From Flavobacterium sp. 245 (GTDB lineage: Bacteria; Bacteroidota; Bacteroidia; Flavobacteriales; Flavobacteriaceae): 64,000 bases of DNA. The stretch is taken from assembly GCF_004362055.1 (NCBI RefSeq), contig NZ_SNXB01000005.1, positions 1 through 64,000 of the forward strand. Reading direction: 5' to 3'. The notes below the pieces were generated by a model that saw only the letters and a list, made by a program, of their open reading frames with translations, was not told the DNA's origin and made no database searches. This document shows, piece after piece, positions 15,631 through 23,724 of the stretch (position 1 is its first letter; every line of letters starts with the position of its first letter). The position numbers and the translations under genes were made by a program.

Positions 15631-15828
15631 ATGAATTTCTTTAAAATCAAAACATGCTGGTCGAATGCCGAATTTATTCTGATCAAATTATGCATGGCTT
15701 CGGCTTATATTTTTATCGGAAGTTATTTTCATGACTTTTTCAAAAACTATTATACGGCTTTGATTGTCGTTTTTGGCATAACCGTAATTTGGTTTGTGTA
15801 TCAATGGCTAAAAAAAATAAAAGACTAA
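15631..15828 (+). CDS. small inner-membrane protein of unknown function
   Basis: A 65-residue protein starting at the ATG at 15631. Two hydrophobic helices are likely: residues about 14-32 (FILIKLCMASAYIFIGSYF) and about 39-58 (YYTALIVVFGITVIWFVYQW), with a Lys-rich C-terminal end. A TAGTACCTTTA stretch about 40 bases upstream may supply the promoter. It is 66 bases upstream of rluE, which has its own promoter. Similar tiny two-helix proteins are common in Flavobacterium; function unknown. Confidence 0.65.
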   Translation: MNFFKIKTCWSNAEFILIKLCMASAYIFIGSYFHDFFKNYYTALIVVFGITVIWFVYQWLKKIKD

Positions 15829-15845
15829 AAGTAGTATCTCCGACA

Positions 15846-15880
15846 CTTTGGCTTTTAATTTTACCAAAGAACCTATCTTT
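15846..15880 (+). promoter_or_regulatory. rluE promoter (-33 TTTG and -7 TATCTTTG)
   Basis: TTTG at 15846-15849 and TATCTTTG at 15873-15880 match the Bacteroidota vegetative consensus, with a 23-base spacer at the long end of the accepted range. The -7 box is only 14 bases upstream of the rluE start, so the leader would be very short. Confidence 0.65.
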
Positions 15881-15894
15881 GCAAAAAATTAAAA

Positions 15895-16461
15895 ATGCAC
15901 AGACACTTTATTCTTTTTAAACCTTACGGCTATTTGAGTCAATTTATTTATGAATTAAAAAGAAAGAAAAAGCTTTTGGGCGAATTGCATGATTTTCCCG
16001 AAGGAACAATGGCAATTGGAAGATTAGACGAAGATTCTGAAGGTTTGCTTTTATTGACCACAGACGGCAACATGAGCGAACTCGTAAGAAGCAAGAAGTT
16101 CGAAAAAGAATATTATGTTCAGGTAGACGGAATTATTACTCCCGAAGCGATTGAGCAATTGCAAAAAGGTGTCGAAATTGGGCTTGATGGTGGCAAATAC
16201 AAAACAAAACCTTGTAAAGCTTCAATAGTTACCGAAATTCCAGATTTTGGCATTAGAGCTAAAAAAATAAGAGACGAGCGCCATGGTCCGACTTCTTGGG
16301 CTTCTATCACAGTAAGAGAAGGAAAGTTTCGTCAGGTTAGAAAAATGACCGCTGCGGTTGGTTTTCCAACTTTAAGGTTAGTTCGCGTTCGGATTGGAAA
16401 TGTATATTTGCAAAACTTAAAAGCTGGAGAAGTTCGCGAAGTCGATCAATTTGATAATTAG
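15895..16461 (+). CDS. rluE: 23S rRNA pseudouridine synthase E (RluE/RsuA family)
   Basis: A 188-residue pseudouridine synthase of the RsuA/RluB/E/F group without an N-terminal S4 domain, as is usual for RluE. The catalytic Asp is in GRLDEDSEGLLLLTTDG (residues about 42-58). Other family blocks are RSKKFEKEYYVQVDG, the G-x-x-x-Q-V-R-K-M motif in EGKFRQVRKM and FPTLRLVRVRIG. It would isomerise a single uridine of 23S rRNA (U2457 in E. coli). trmL follows 67 bases downstream on the same strand. Confidence 0.92.
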   Translation: MHRHFILFKPYGYLSQFIYELKRKKKLLGELHDFPEGTMAIGRLDEDSEGLLLLTTDGNMSELVRSKKFEKEYYVQVDGIITPEAIEQLQKGVEIGLDGGKYKTKPCKASIVTEIPDFGIRAKKIRDERHGPTSWASITVREGKFRQVRKMTAAVGFPTLRLVRVRIGNVYLQNLKAGEVREVDQFDN

Positions 16462-16528
16462 ATAATGTGATAATTAGATAATTTCTGAAACTCATAATTC
16501 ATAACTTATAATTCATAAATCAAAAAAA

Positions 16529-16984
16529 ATGCTAAACGTTGTTCTTGTTGAACCTGAAATACCTAATAATACTGGAAACATTGGAAGATTGTGTGTTGGT
16601 ACAGAAAGCCGACTTCATTTAATTCATCCTTTTGGTTTTGTAATTAATGATAAAAATCTAAAACGTTCCGGTTTGGATTATTGGGTACATCTTGATGTTA
16701 CCGAATATCCAAATGTTGACGAATGGGTAAAACAAATTCCGGATCAATCTCGAGTATTTTTAATGAGTTCGCATTCTGATAAATCATATTTAGAAAATGA
16801 TTTCCAAGATGGCGACTGGTTAGTTTTCGGAAAAGAAAGTGTTGGTTTGAGCAAAGAGTTTATGGCTCGATTTGAAAATCATTTAACTATTCCGATGTCA
16901 CCTCTTATTCGTTCTTTTAATATTGCAAATTCTGTGGCGTTTGTAGTTGGTGAGGCTAAGAGACAGATTAATTTAAAAATTTAA
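16529..16984 (+). CDS. trmL: tRNA (cytidine(34)-2'-O)-methyltransferase (SPOUT)
   Basis: A 151-residue SPOUT-class RNA 2'-O-methyltransferase of the TrmL type that would modify the wobble base of tRNA-Leu. Motif 1 is EIPNNTGNIGRLC (residues 9-21), motif 2 WLVFGKESVGL (about 97-107) and motif 3 IPMSPLIRSFNIANSVA (about 121-137), where the knot binds S-adenosylmethionine. The length is normal for a minimal SPOUT domain. It is preceded by an AT-rich spacer with reiterated TAATTAGATAAT and ATAATTCATAA motifs. Confidence 0.93.
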   Translation: MLNVVLVEPEIPNNTGNIGRLCVGTESRLHLIHPFGFVINDKNLKRSGLDYWVHLDVTEYPNVDEWVKQIPDQSRVFLMSSHSDKSYLENDFQDGDWLVFGKESVGLSKEFMARFENHLTIPMSPLIRSFNIANSVAFVVGEAKRQINLKI

Positions 16985-17032
16985 TCGTTTATTTGTTTAA
17001 CTGTTTAATCGAATTTTGATACGTCTCAAAAA

Positions 17033-17626
17033 ATGATAGAAAAAACAATCTTTACACTGCAATTAATACAAATAGATTTTTTTACTGCTTTCGGACTTGT
17101 TACAATATTGTATTTTTTAATTTCCATTTTTTCTAAAAATCAATATTTAAAAAATATCGATGAAGAATCTAATCGTTTTATTTCATTTATAGGAATCGTT
17201 TTTCTACTTGTATGGATCATTGGGATTTTTACGGAATTAAATCTTCTTACTGAAGAAGATAAAGGTTTCCTTATCGATCGAATGTTTGGAAAATATTGGA
17301 TTGGATTTTGGATTCAGCCTTTGCTTTGGGTTATTGTAACGCAATTATTAAGACTTAATTCTGTAAGAAAAAACGTTTTACTGAGAATCATTTTTGCTGT
17401 TCTTCTTATTTTCTCAATAGAAAAAATGGTGATAATTTACACTTCTTTCCAAAGAGATTATTTACCGAGTTCATGGGTTATGTATAATGATTTAAGCATT
17501 TATCCCTCAAATTTAATTCTTGAGCTCTTAATGAAAATTGTTGTTTTCCTATTATCAGTTGGCATCTTCTTTTTAATTAATCGAAAAATAAACGAGAGAA
17601 AAACTGCAAAACTTAAGTCACTATAA
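17033..17626 (+). CDS. integral membrane protein of unknown function
   Basis: A 197-residue protein with about five predicted membrane helices: near residues 14-34 (FFTAFGLVTILYFLISIF), 47-66, 88-106, 113-132 and 163-184. No catalytic or transport motif is recognised. It starts 48 bases after trmL on the same strand and overlaps the 3' end of the convergent BtuD-like gene by 14 bases, an overlap that points to tight packing rather than misannotation. Confidence 0.65.
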   Translation: MIEKTIFTLQLIQIDFFTAFGLVTILYFLISIFSKNQYLKNIDEESNRFISFIGIVFLLVWIIGIFTELNLLTEEDKGFLIDRMFGKYWIGFWIQPLLWVIVTQLLRLNSVRKNVLLRIIFAVLLIFSIEKMVIIYTSFQRDYLPSSWVMYNDLSIYPSNLILELLMKIVVFLLSVGIFFLINRKINERKTAKLKSL

Positions 17627-18389
17627 ACTTTCCCTTTTCGGAATCAAAAATAATGTGTTCGTCTTTGAACAAAGTAGCAAAACTTCCGTTTGAAATTAAA
17701 TTACACGGCTCGTCCTGAACCACATTTTCTGGCGTCATGATAATCATTTCATCGCTCAACTGAATGGCCAAGTCAATATCGTGCGTCGAAAATAAAATGC
17801 ATTTTTGAGTTTCCTGAGTAAGTTTCTTCAATAATTTGAATAATGAAACTTTATGAAGCAAATCTAAATGTGTTGTAGGTTCATCTAAAATAATCAGCGG
17901 TGTATCTTGTGCCAAAGCTCTGGCGATTAAAACCTTTTGCAGTTGTCCGTCACTTATTTCGTAGTGTTTTTTGTGGGCGAGATTTTCAATTTGTGTCAAT
18001 TGCATGGCTTCCTGAACTTTTTCAATATCCGTATTTGTAAGAGTTCCAACCCAATTCGTGTACGGCTGACGTCCAAGCGCAACCAATTCAAAAACTGAAA
18101 GATTACTTGGCGGTAGTTTTTCGGTTAAAACTAAACTTAAATTTTGTGCTAAATCCAATGGATTGTATGAAGAAATATTTTTTTCATTTAAATAAACATT
18201 TCCATTTATAGGATGCTGAATTCCGGTAATGGTTCTCAATAAAGTTGATTTTCCAATTCCGTTTGCCCCAATTAATGAAATGAGTTTTCCTGAACTTAAA
18301 TTTAGATTTAAATTCTCAGCAATGGTCACAGTTGCTTTCTTGGATTTGTATCCAATACTTAAATTTGAAGTCTTTAATATGATTTTCAT
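17613..18389 (-). CDS. btuD: ABC transporter ATP-binding protein, cobalamin/iron-siderophore type (BtuD-like)
   Basis: A 258-residue ATPase of the FecE/BtuD/HmuV group. Walker A is GANGIGKST (residues about 39-47), the signature is ISDGQLQKV (in place of LSGGQ), Walker B is LIILDEPTTHLD and the H-loop is FSTHDIDLA. It is the last gene of the F-C-D importer set on the minus strand, 104 bases below the permease. The surrounding cobU, cobT, cobS, cobC, riboswitch and BtuB-type receptor make cobalamin the most likely cargo, but this ABC subfamily also moves haem and siderophores, so specificity is inferred. Confidence 0.85.
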   Translation of the reverse strand: MKIILKTSNLSIGYKSKKATVTIAENLNLNLSSGKLISLIGANGIGKSTLLRTITGIQHPINGNVYLNEKNISSYNPLDLAQNLSLVLTEKLPPSNLSVFELVALGRQPYTNWVGTLTNTDIEKVQEAMQLTQIENLAHKKHYEISDGQLQKVLIARALAQDTPLIILDEPTTHLDLLHKVSLFKLLKKLTQETQKCILFSTHDIDLAIQLSDEMIIMTPENVVQDEPCNLISNGSFATLFKDEHIIFDSEKGKFIVT

Positions 18390-18402
18390 TTCTTTTAAAG
18401 TT

Positions 18403-18434
18403 ACTAAGGTCCTAAGACGCTAAGATTCTAAGTT
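18403..18434. repeat. CTAAG-rich intergenic motif
   Basis: Between the permease and ATPase genes the strand reads ACTAAGGTCCTAAGACGCTA followed by AGATTCTAAG. The same C-T-A-A-G reiteration occurs at 1365-1370 and in the 50568-50755 repeat. It is followed by AATCTGCG...ATCCG...AATCCGTGG, another repetitive-looking segment. It lengthens the spacer inside an otherwise compact transporter operon. Confidence 0.5.
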
Positions 18435-18493
18435 TTTTTTAAATAATCTGCGAAAATCCGTTTCATCAGCATAATCCGTGGCCAAAAACATCT

Positions 18494-19522
18494 TTACTGA
18501 AAATTTCTTTTTCTTACCAAAAGCCAAATCACCACCGGCGCACCAATTATAGACGTTATGGCATTTATTGGCAACGTAACATCGAATCCTGGCATTTGCG
18601 AAACGATATCACAAAACAGCATTATAATCGAACCAAAAAACAAAGTACTCCAAAACAAAATAGTATGATTGCTGGTCTGAAAGGTCAATTTTGCAATATG
18701 AGGAACAGCTAATCCAATAAAAGCAATTGGTCCCGCAAAAGCGGTAATACTTCCTGATAAAATACTTGTTGCAAATATGATAATCAGTCTTGCTTGTTTA
18801 AAGTTCAACCCCATGCTTTTGGCATAATTTTCACCCAAAAGCAATGCATTTAACGGCTTAATGCTTTTGGCACTTAAAATTAAACCAATACCAACACAAA
18901 CTGTCAAAATTCCGATCGTTGGCCATGAAAGATTGCCTAGACTTCCCATTGACCAAAAAGTAAATTTCTGAAGCTGTTCTGCTGTACTAAAATAGGTTAG
19001 AACACTTACAATTGCAGTGGTAAAGCTTCCAAACATTAACCCAACGATCAAAATTGCCATTGTATCACGTAATCGCTGTGAAACTACTAAAACCAGCAAT
19101 AAAACTAAAGTACTACCGAATGTCGAAGCAATAACAATTCCGTAAGATGATAAGGCGATTGTGCGTAAAAACAACGGTAAAAAACCTGCGCCTAAAATTA
19201 CAAAAGCAACACCTAAACTTGCGCCTGAACTTAATCCTAAAACATAAGGTCCAGCCAAAGGATTTCGGAACAAAGTCTGCATCAATAGTCCGCTTATTGA
19301 AAGTCCGGTTCCTACCAAAACAGCAGTAATTGCCTTTGGCAGACGATAATTAATAATAATATATTCCCAAGTTGATTTTGATGCCTGTCCGCCTGTTAAA
19401 CTTGTAAAAACATCTTTTAGCGGAATTGTAACAGAACCTAAACTGATACTCGCAAAAAACATCAGTAAAAGCCCTAAAGACAAAACGACAAATAAAATGG
19501 TATTTCTTTTTTTGTTTGCCAA
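18494..19522 (-). CDS. btuC: ABC transporter permease, FecCD/BtuC family
   Basis: A 342-residue permease with about ten membrane helices, the number known for BtuC. Typical blocks are YRLPKAITAVLVGTGLSISG (residues about 55-74), NPLAGPYVLGLSSGASLGVA, LGENYAKSMGLNF (the coupling helix that docks to the ATPase) and AFAGPIAFIGLAVPHIAKL. It starts one base after the stop of the substrate-binding lipoprotein gene, so the two are cotranscribed. Cobalamin specificity comes from context. Confidence 0.87.
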   Translation of the reverse strand: MANKKRNTILFVVLSLGLLLMFFASISLGSVTIPLKDVFTSLTGGQASKSTWEYIIINYRLPKAITAVLVGTGLSISGLLMQTLFRNPLAGPYVLGLSSGASLGVAFVILGAGFLPLFLRTIALSSYGIVIASTFGSTLVLLLVLVVSQRLRDTMAILIVGLMFGSFTTAIVSVLTYFSTAEQLQKFTFWSMGSLGNLSWPTIGILTVCVGIGLILSAKSIKPLNALLLGENYAKSMGLNFKQARLIIIFATSILSGSITAFAGPIAFIGLAVPHIAKLTFQTSNHTILFWSTLFFGSIIMLFCDIVSQMPGFDVTLPINAITSIIGAPVVIWLLVRKRNFQ

Positions 19523-19523
19523 T

Positions 19524-20666
19524 TTAATTCAGTTTTGATGCAAAAGTAAATTCGTAACCAGCCAATAAATCGGGATGGAAAATTTTGATATAATCTTTTA
19601 AAACCAAATCAGGTCGACTTGGCGATAATTCATAAAAAATAGTGCCACCAGTAGCTCCAAATTTACTTTCTAAAGAATAAACCGATTTATTTTTAAAAGC
19701 ATCAAACTCGCCATAATGCGGATTTGCTTTCTGCAATTCTTCTAAGCTTTTAAAAGATCCCGAAACAATCCAGATATTTGCTGTTTTTGCTTTGTCCAAA
19801 ACTTTTTCAAATGACAGACCTTCGCTTCCTGTTCCTTGTAGATTGCTCCACAAATAATCGGCTTTTGCATCTTTCATGAATTGAGCAACCCAGCTGTTTC
19901 CTTTGGCTACATACCAAACATCTTCATACATGGAACCGTATAAAACCTTGGTTGTTGCAGGTTTATCTGCAACTAATTTTGTGGCTTGATTGTAGCTCTC
20001 CACAATTTTATCAAACAATTCTTTGGCTTTGTCTTCTTTGCCAAACAAGGCACCGTAAAGCTTTATCCATTCGGCTTTACCAAGCGGTGACTGTTCCATC
20101 CAATCTCCTTGAATTAAAACGTTCAAGCCACTTTTTTTAAGATTATCCAACATCGGATTATTATTATCTACTCCAAAAGTCACAATCAAATCAGGCGCTA
20201 ATTCAATAAGCTGTTCGATATTTAATTTTTCATTTTGTCCAACATTTTTCACTGAACCTTTATCAATAAGTGCTCTGGTTTTTTCAGAAGAAACATAATC
20301 GGTGTGTGGAAAACCAACCAATTTATCTTCAACTTCCAGCATTTCTAAAAATGGAATATTAGTAGTTGAAGTAACCACAACTGACTCTAATGGCACTTTT
20401 ATTATTGGATAAGTTTGAAGGCTGTCTGGAACTTCAGCATCCTTTTCTTTCAAAATATATTTGAAATCCTTATTAGCATTAGGCCAAGGATTTGAAATTG
20501 TAACAATAGAATAGCCTTTTTGTTTTACTATAGAAAGTCCTGAAGCATATTCTATGCTGTTTTTTGCAATTTCTGACTTTTCGACTACAATATTTTCATT
20601 TTTTTTACATCCTGTAAGAATGAAAAAAGAAAGAAAAAATACTAACTTAGGTAAATAAAATTTCAT
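19524..20666 (-). CDS. btuF: ABC transporter substrate-binding lipoprotein (BtuF/FepB-like)
   Basis: A 380-residue periplasmic binding protein with signal peptide and lipobox FILTGC (Cys about 20) when the ATG at 20666 is used; an in-frame start 8 codons upstream is less fitting. The class III binding fold shows SVVVTSTTNIPFLEMLEV, DLIVTFGVDNNNP and a long linking helix. It heads the minus-strand F-C-D importer operon. It is divergent from the CWC gene at 20763. In Gram-negative bacteria it would accept corrinoid delivered through the TonB receptor encoded at 25343. Confidence 0.85.
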   Translation of the reverse strand: MKFYLPKLVFFLSFFILTGCKKNENIVVEKSEIAKNSIEYASGLSIVKQKGYSIVTISNPWPNANKDFKYILKEKDAEVPDSLQTYPIIKVPLESVVVTSTTNIPFLEMLEVEDKLVGFPHTDYVSSEKTRALIDKGSVKNVGQNEKLNIEQLIELAPDLIVTFGVDNNNPMLDNLKKSGLNVLIQGDWMEQSPLGKAEWIKLYGALFGKEDKAKELFDKIVESYNQATKLVADKPATTKVLYGSMYEDVWYVAKGNSWVAQFMKDAKADYLWSNLQGTGSEGLSFEKVLDKAKTANIWIVSGSFKSLEELQKANPHYGEFDAFKNKSVYSLESKFGATGGTIFYELSPSRPDLVLKDYIKIFHPDLLAGYEFTFASKLN

Positions 20667-20687
20667 ATTTAACGTTTTGGATAGGGA

Positions 20688-20695
20688 CAAAGGTA
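20688..20695 (-). promoter_or_regulatory. -7 box of the importer operon
   Basis: The minus strand reads TACCTTTG, a match to TAnnTTTG, 22 bases before the start codon at 20666. There is no room for a cobalamin riboswitch between this box and the gene, so the importer is not under the same control as the receptor. Confidence 0.55.
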
Positions 20696-20762
20696 AATCA
20701 TTTTCTGATTTTTTTGTTTACTTTTATTCTTACAAAATTCAACAAACTGTATCTTTAAATTT

Positions 20763-21125
20763 ATGAATACCATAAAAACAAAAATTTGCTCAAGCTGCGA
20801 AACTTCTTTCAGCTGTGGAGATATCTCGGTTGAAAACAAATGCTGGTGCAATGATTACCCACCAATTTTTAATCTTTCAGAAGGAGGCGACTGTTTGTGC
20901 CCAGTTTGTTTCAAAGAAGCCTGCGAAGATAAAATTGATGCTTACATAGAAACAATTACTCCTGAAAAAGCTTTAAAAAACAAAGCTATATCTTTACCCA
21001 AAACCGAAAAACTAATCGAAGGAATTGACTATTATATTGAAAACGGCAATTATGTTTTTAAAGCCTGGTTTCATCTTAAAAGAGGAACTTGTTGCGGAAA
21101 CGACTGCAGACATTGCCCCTACTAA
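20763..21125 (+). CDS. cysteine-rich CWC domain protein with DUF5522-type C-terminus
   Basis: A 120-residue cytoplasmic protein with two Cys-rich ends. The N-terminal half (CSSCETSFSCG, then CWCNDYPP and CLCPVCFKEAC) has the layout of the CWC zinc-ribbon-like domain. The C-terminal part (EGIDYYIENGNYVFKAWFHL, then RGTCCGNDCRHCPY) looks like DUF5522. The spaced Cys pairs suggest bound zinc or another metal. Its position between the B12 importer and cobU on the cob strand suggests a link to cobalamin metabolism, perhaps handling of cobalt or of the corrinoid, but no activity is known for either domain. Confidence 0.72.
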   Translation: MNTIKTKICSSCETSFSCGDISVENKCWCNDYPPIFNLSEGGDCLCPVCFKEACEDKIDAYIETITPEKALKNKAISLPKTEKLIEGIDYYIENGNYVFKAWFHLKRGTCCGNDCRHCPY

Positions 21126-21224
21126 TTAGTTATTAGTGAAAAGTAAAAAGTGACAAGTTCTTTCTTTAATACTTTTCATGTTATATTTCGCTTTTCACAT
21201 TTTACACAAACACAAACACAAAAA

Positions 21225-21731
21225 ATGATTTACTTAATAACGGGTGGCGAAAGATCTGGAAAAAGCAGTTACGCGCAGAAATTAGCTTTAGAACTTTCAA
21301 ATGCGCCAATCTACGTTGCGACTGCCAGAAAATGGGATGCCGATTTTCAGAATCGTATTGACCGTCACCAGCTGGAACGCGATGAACGCTGGAATAATAT
21401 TGAAAAGGAAAAATATTTAAGTGAAATTGATTTTACCGGAAAAGTGGCTTTGATTGACTGCGTCACCTTATGGCTGACCAATTTTTTTATCGACACTAAA
21501 AATGATGTTGCGCTATCACTGGAAGAAGCAAAAAACGAATTCAATAAAATAGCCAAACAAAACGGAACACTAATAATTGTAACCAATGAAATTGGAATGG
21601 GTGTTCACGCTGAGACTCATATTGGCAGAAAATTTACCGAACTTCAAGGCTGGATGAATCAGTTTTTAGCATCAAATGCTGATGAAGTTGTTTTAATGAT
21701 TTCTGGAATTCCGGTCAAAATAAAGGGATAG
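21225..21731 (+). CDS. cobU: adenosylcobinamide kinase/adenosylcobinamide-phosphate guanylyltransferase
   Basis: A 168-residue CobU-type enzyme that phosphorylates adenosylcobinamide and then transfers GMP to give adenosylcobinamide-GDP, the substrate for CobS. The P-loop GGERSGKSSYAQ is at residues 7-18, YVATARKWDADFQNRIDRHQ carries the active-site His region, and VALIDCVTLWLTNFF and VTNEIGMGVHAE complete the family pattern. The ATG at 21225 is chosen; the in-frame start at 21150 would add unrelated residues. It is the first classical gene of the cob set. Confidence 0.93.
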   Translation: MIYLITGGERSGKSSYAQKLALELSNAPIYVATARKWDADFQNRIDRHQLERDERWNNIEKEKYLSEIDFTGKVALIDCVTLWLTNFFIDTKNDVALSLEEAKNEFNKIAKQNGTLIIVTNEIGMGVHAETHIGRKFTELQGWMNQFLASNADEVVLMISGIPVKIKG

Positions 21732-21867
21732 CATTATCAAAGTCACTGTCAATTGCAAAAATCAATTTCAAAAATAAATTCTAAATTTCAATATCATGAA
21801 GTACCTTTACAAGAAAGAGCAAAATTGACATTGACTTTTGAAAATGATTTTTTGAAATTGAGAAATT

Positions 21868-23547
21868 ATGAGCCATTTAGATGATATTTTAAAATCGCGC
21901 CGCGATACCCGACATTTTACCGCTGATGAAGTTCCTGATGAAGTGATGCAAAAAGCTTTGCAGGCAGGACATTGGGCGCCTTCGGTTGGGCTTACAGATG
22001 CAACGCGATATTACATCATCAAATCGGCTGCAATTAAAACAGCGATTAAAAATCTCTTTTTAGACTACAATAAAAAAGCCGAAGAACTTACCGATAATCC
22101 CGAACAAAAAGAACTTTACAGATCGCTAAAACTAGAAGCAATTGAAGAAGCGCCAATCGGACTTATAATTGCTTATGACCGATCTGTTTTAAATCAATTT
22201 ACAATTGGAACGGTTGGCAGCAATGAAGCCGTAAAATTTAGTTCGGTTTGTGCTGCACAGAATATCTGGCTTTCGTTGACAGAACAAGGTTACGGAATGG
22301 GCTGGGTCTCTATTTTAAATTATTATCAGTTCAAAAAGATTCTGGATTTACCCGAAGATATTGAACCGCTTGGGTATTTCTGCATTGGAAAACCGGCAAC
22401 AAATTATAATAATCAGCCAATGCTCCAACAATTGCATTGGAAACAAAAATCGGAAAGTCCAATTTGTACCGAAATTCAAAATGTAAGCGTAAGTTTCGTT
22501 TCGGAAATAAAGACTACAATTTCTTCAGAAAAAAATACGACAACAGATTTTGATCAACTTCTTCAAGAAAAAATAGATTCAAAAACCAAACCTATTGGTG
22601 CTTTGGGAACTTTAGAAACGCTTGCTTTTCAAATGGCGAAAGTTTTTAAAACTTTGAATCCAAAAATTATCAAACCCAATATGGTTGTTTTTGCCGCTGA
22701 TCACGGAATTGCAAATCATGGTGTAAGTGCCTATCCGCAAGATGTGACGCGACAAATGGTTGGGAATTTTCTGGACGGAGGCGCCGCCATAAATGTTTTT
22801 TGCAAACAAAATAACATACAGCTTTCCATTGTTGATGCGGGAGTCAACTATGATTTCCCAACAAATACAAAGCTCATTAACGCGAAAGTTGCCAAAGGAA
22901 CGCAATCTTTTCTGCACGTGCCCGCAATGAGCCAAGCCGAATTAAAATTGTGTTTTGAAAAAGGGAAATCAATTGTTGATGATATTTCGAAAACAGGTTC
23001 AAACTGCATTGGTTTTGGCGAAATGGGAATTGGAAATACTTCTACCGCTTCGGTTTTAATGAGCATTTTAACCGATTTTCCAATTGAAGAATGTATTGGA
23101 AAAGGTACCGGCATTGTTGATGAGAAACTCATTCAAAAACATAATATTCTAAAAAAAGCAATCGAAAATTATTCCGGTCAAGCCGAATTAATGTCGCACC
23201 TGGCTTATTTTGGCGGTTTTGAAATCCTGCAAATGGCAAGCGGAATGCTCTCTGCCTTCGATAATAAAATGCTGATTTTGGTGGATGGTTTTATTTGTTC
23301 TGTTGCTTTTTTAATCGCTTTAAAAATAAATCCTGATATCAAACAAAATGCTGTTTTTTGTCATTGCTCTGCTGAACAGGCACATCAAAAATTACTTCAT
23401 TATTTAGATGCCAAACCCATTTTAAACCTAGATTTGCGTCTTGGCGAAGGAACTGGCTGTGCAATTGCTTACCCAATTTTAAAATCGGCTGAAGTTTTCT
23501 TGAATGAAATGGCTAGTTTTGAAAGCGCTGGGGTTAGCAGGAAGTAA
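21868..23547 (+). CDS. BluB-CobT fusion: 5,6-dimethylbenzimidazole synthase / nicotinate-nucleotide-DMB phosphoribosyltransferase
   Basis: A 559-residue two-domain protein. Residues 1 to about 205 are BluB, a flavin-destructase that makes 5,6-dimethylbenzimidazole from FMNH2 and oxygen: SRRDTRHFTADEVPDEVMQK, GHWAPSVGLTDATRYYII and GMGWVSILNYYQFKKIL match. A linker of about 25 residues follows. Residues about 230-559 are CobT, which activates the base to alpha-ribazole phosphate: KTKPIGALGTLE, VFAADHGIANHGVSAYPQDV, GGAAINVFC, GFGEMGIGNTSTAS and the catalytic-Glu block LDLRLGEGTGCA. Both domains look complete. A BluB/CobT2 fusion is known from Propionibacterium freudenreichii, so the architecture is not unique, but it is notable here. 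It channels an unstable free intermediate from maker to user. Confidence 0.93.
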   Translation: MSHLDDILKSRRDTRHFTADEVPDEVMQKALQAGHWAPSVGLTDATRYYIIKSAAIKTAIKNLFLDYNKKAEELTDNPEQKELYRSLKLEAIEEAPIGLIIAYDRSVLNQFTIGTVGSNEAVKFSSVCAAQNIWLSLTEQGYGMGWVSILNYYQFKKILDLPEDIEPLGYFCIGKPATNYNNQPMLQQLHWKQKSESPICTEIQNVSVSFVSEIKTTISSEKNTTTDFDQLLQEKIDSKTKPIGALGTLETLAFQMAKVFKTLNPKIIKPNMVVFAADHGIANHGVSAYPQDVTRQMVGNFLDGGAAINVFCKQNNIQLSIVDAGVNYDFPTNTKLINAKVAKGTQSFLHVPAMSQAELKLCFEKGKSIVDDISKTGSNCIGFGEMGIGNTSTASVLMSILTDFPIEECIGKGTGIVDEKLIQKHNILKKAIENYSGQAELMSHLAYFGGFEILQMASGMLSAFDNKMLILVDGFICSVAFLIALKINPDIKQNAVFCHCSAEQAHQKLLHYLDAKPILNLDLRLGEGTGCAIAYPILKSAEVFLNEMASFESAGVSRK

Positions 23548-23598
23548 ACTTCAATTTGTCATAATTAATTATGTTCATGAATGTTTTATTCTCATTTT

Positions 23599-23700
23599 TG
23601 TCATTTCGACGAAGGAGAAATCTCCACAAGTAACTCCGCAATGCAAATCGCCAATCTTTGTCGAGCTTCTCGCGGAGATTTCTCCTTCGTCGAAATGACA
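23599..23700. repeat. inverted repeat with 27-bp perfect arms
   Basis: The arm at 23599-23625 (begins TGTCATTTCGACGAAGGAGA) is perfectly complementary to the arm at 23674-23700. It fills the gap between the BluB-CobT gene and cobS and would put a strong hairpin inside the cob transcript. A lone, decayed arm-like copy (CTTTGTCGAG...GAAATGACA) lies at 36442-36489. Confidence 0.92.
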
Positions 23701-23724
23701 TATTAAATAGAAAAATAATAATTA

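Noticed and set aside
18494..20666. Iron-siderophore rather than cobalamin transporter
   Set aside because: The ABC family cannot discriminate, but adjacency to cobU, BluB-CobT, cobS, cobC, a cobalamin riboswitch and a BtuB-type receptor favours cobalamin; kept as an inference.
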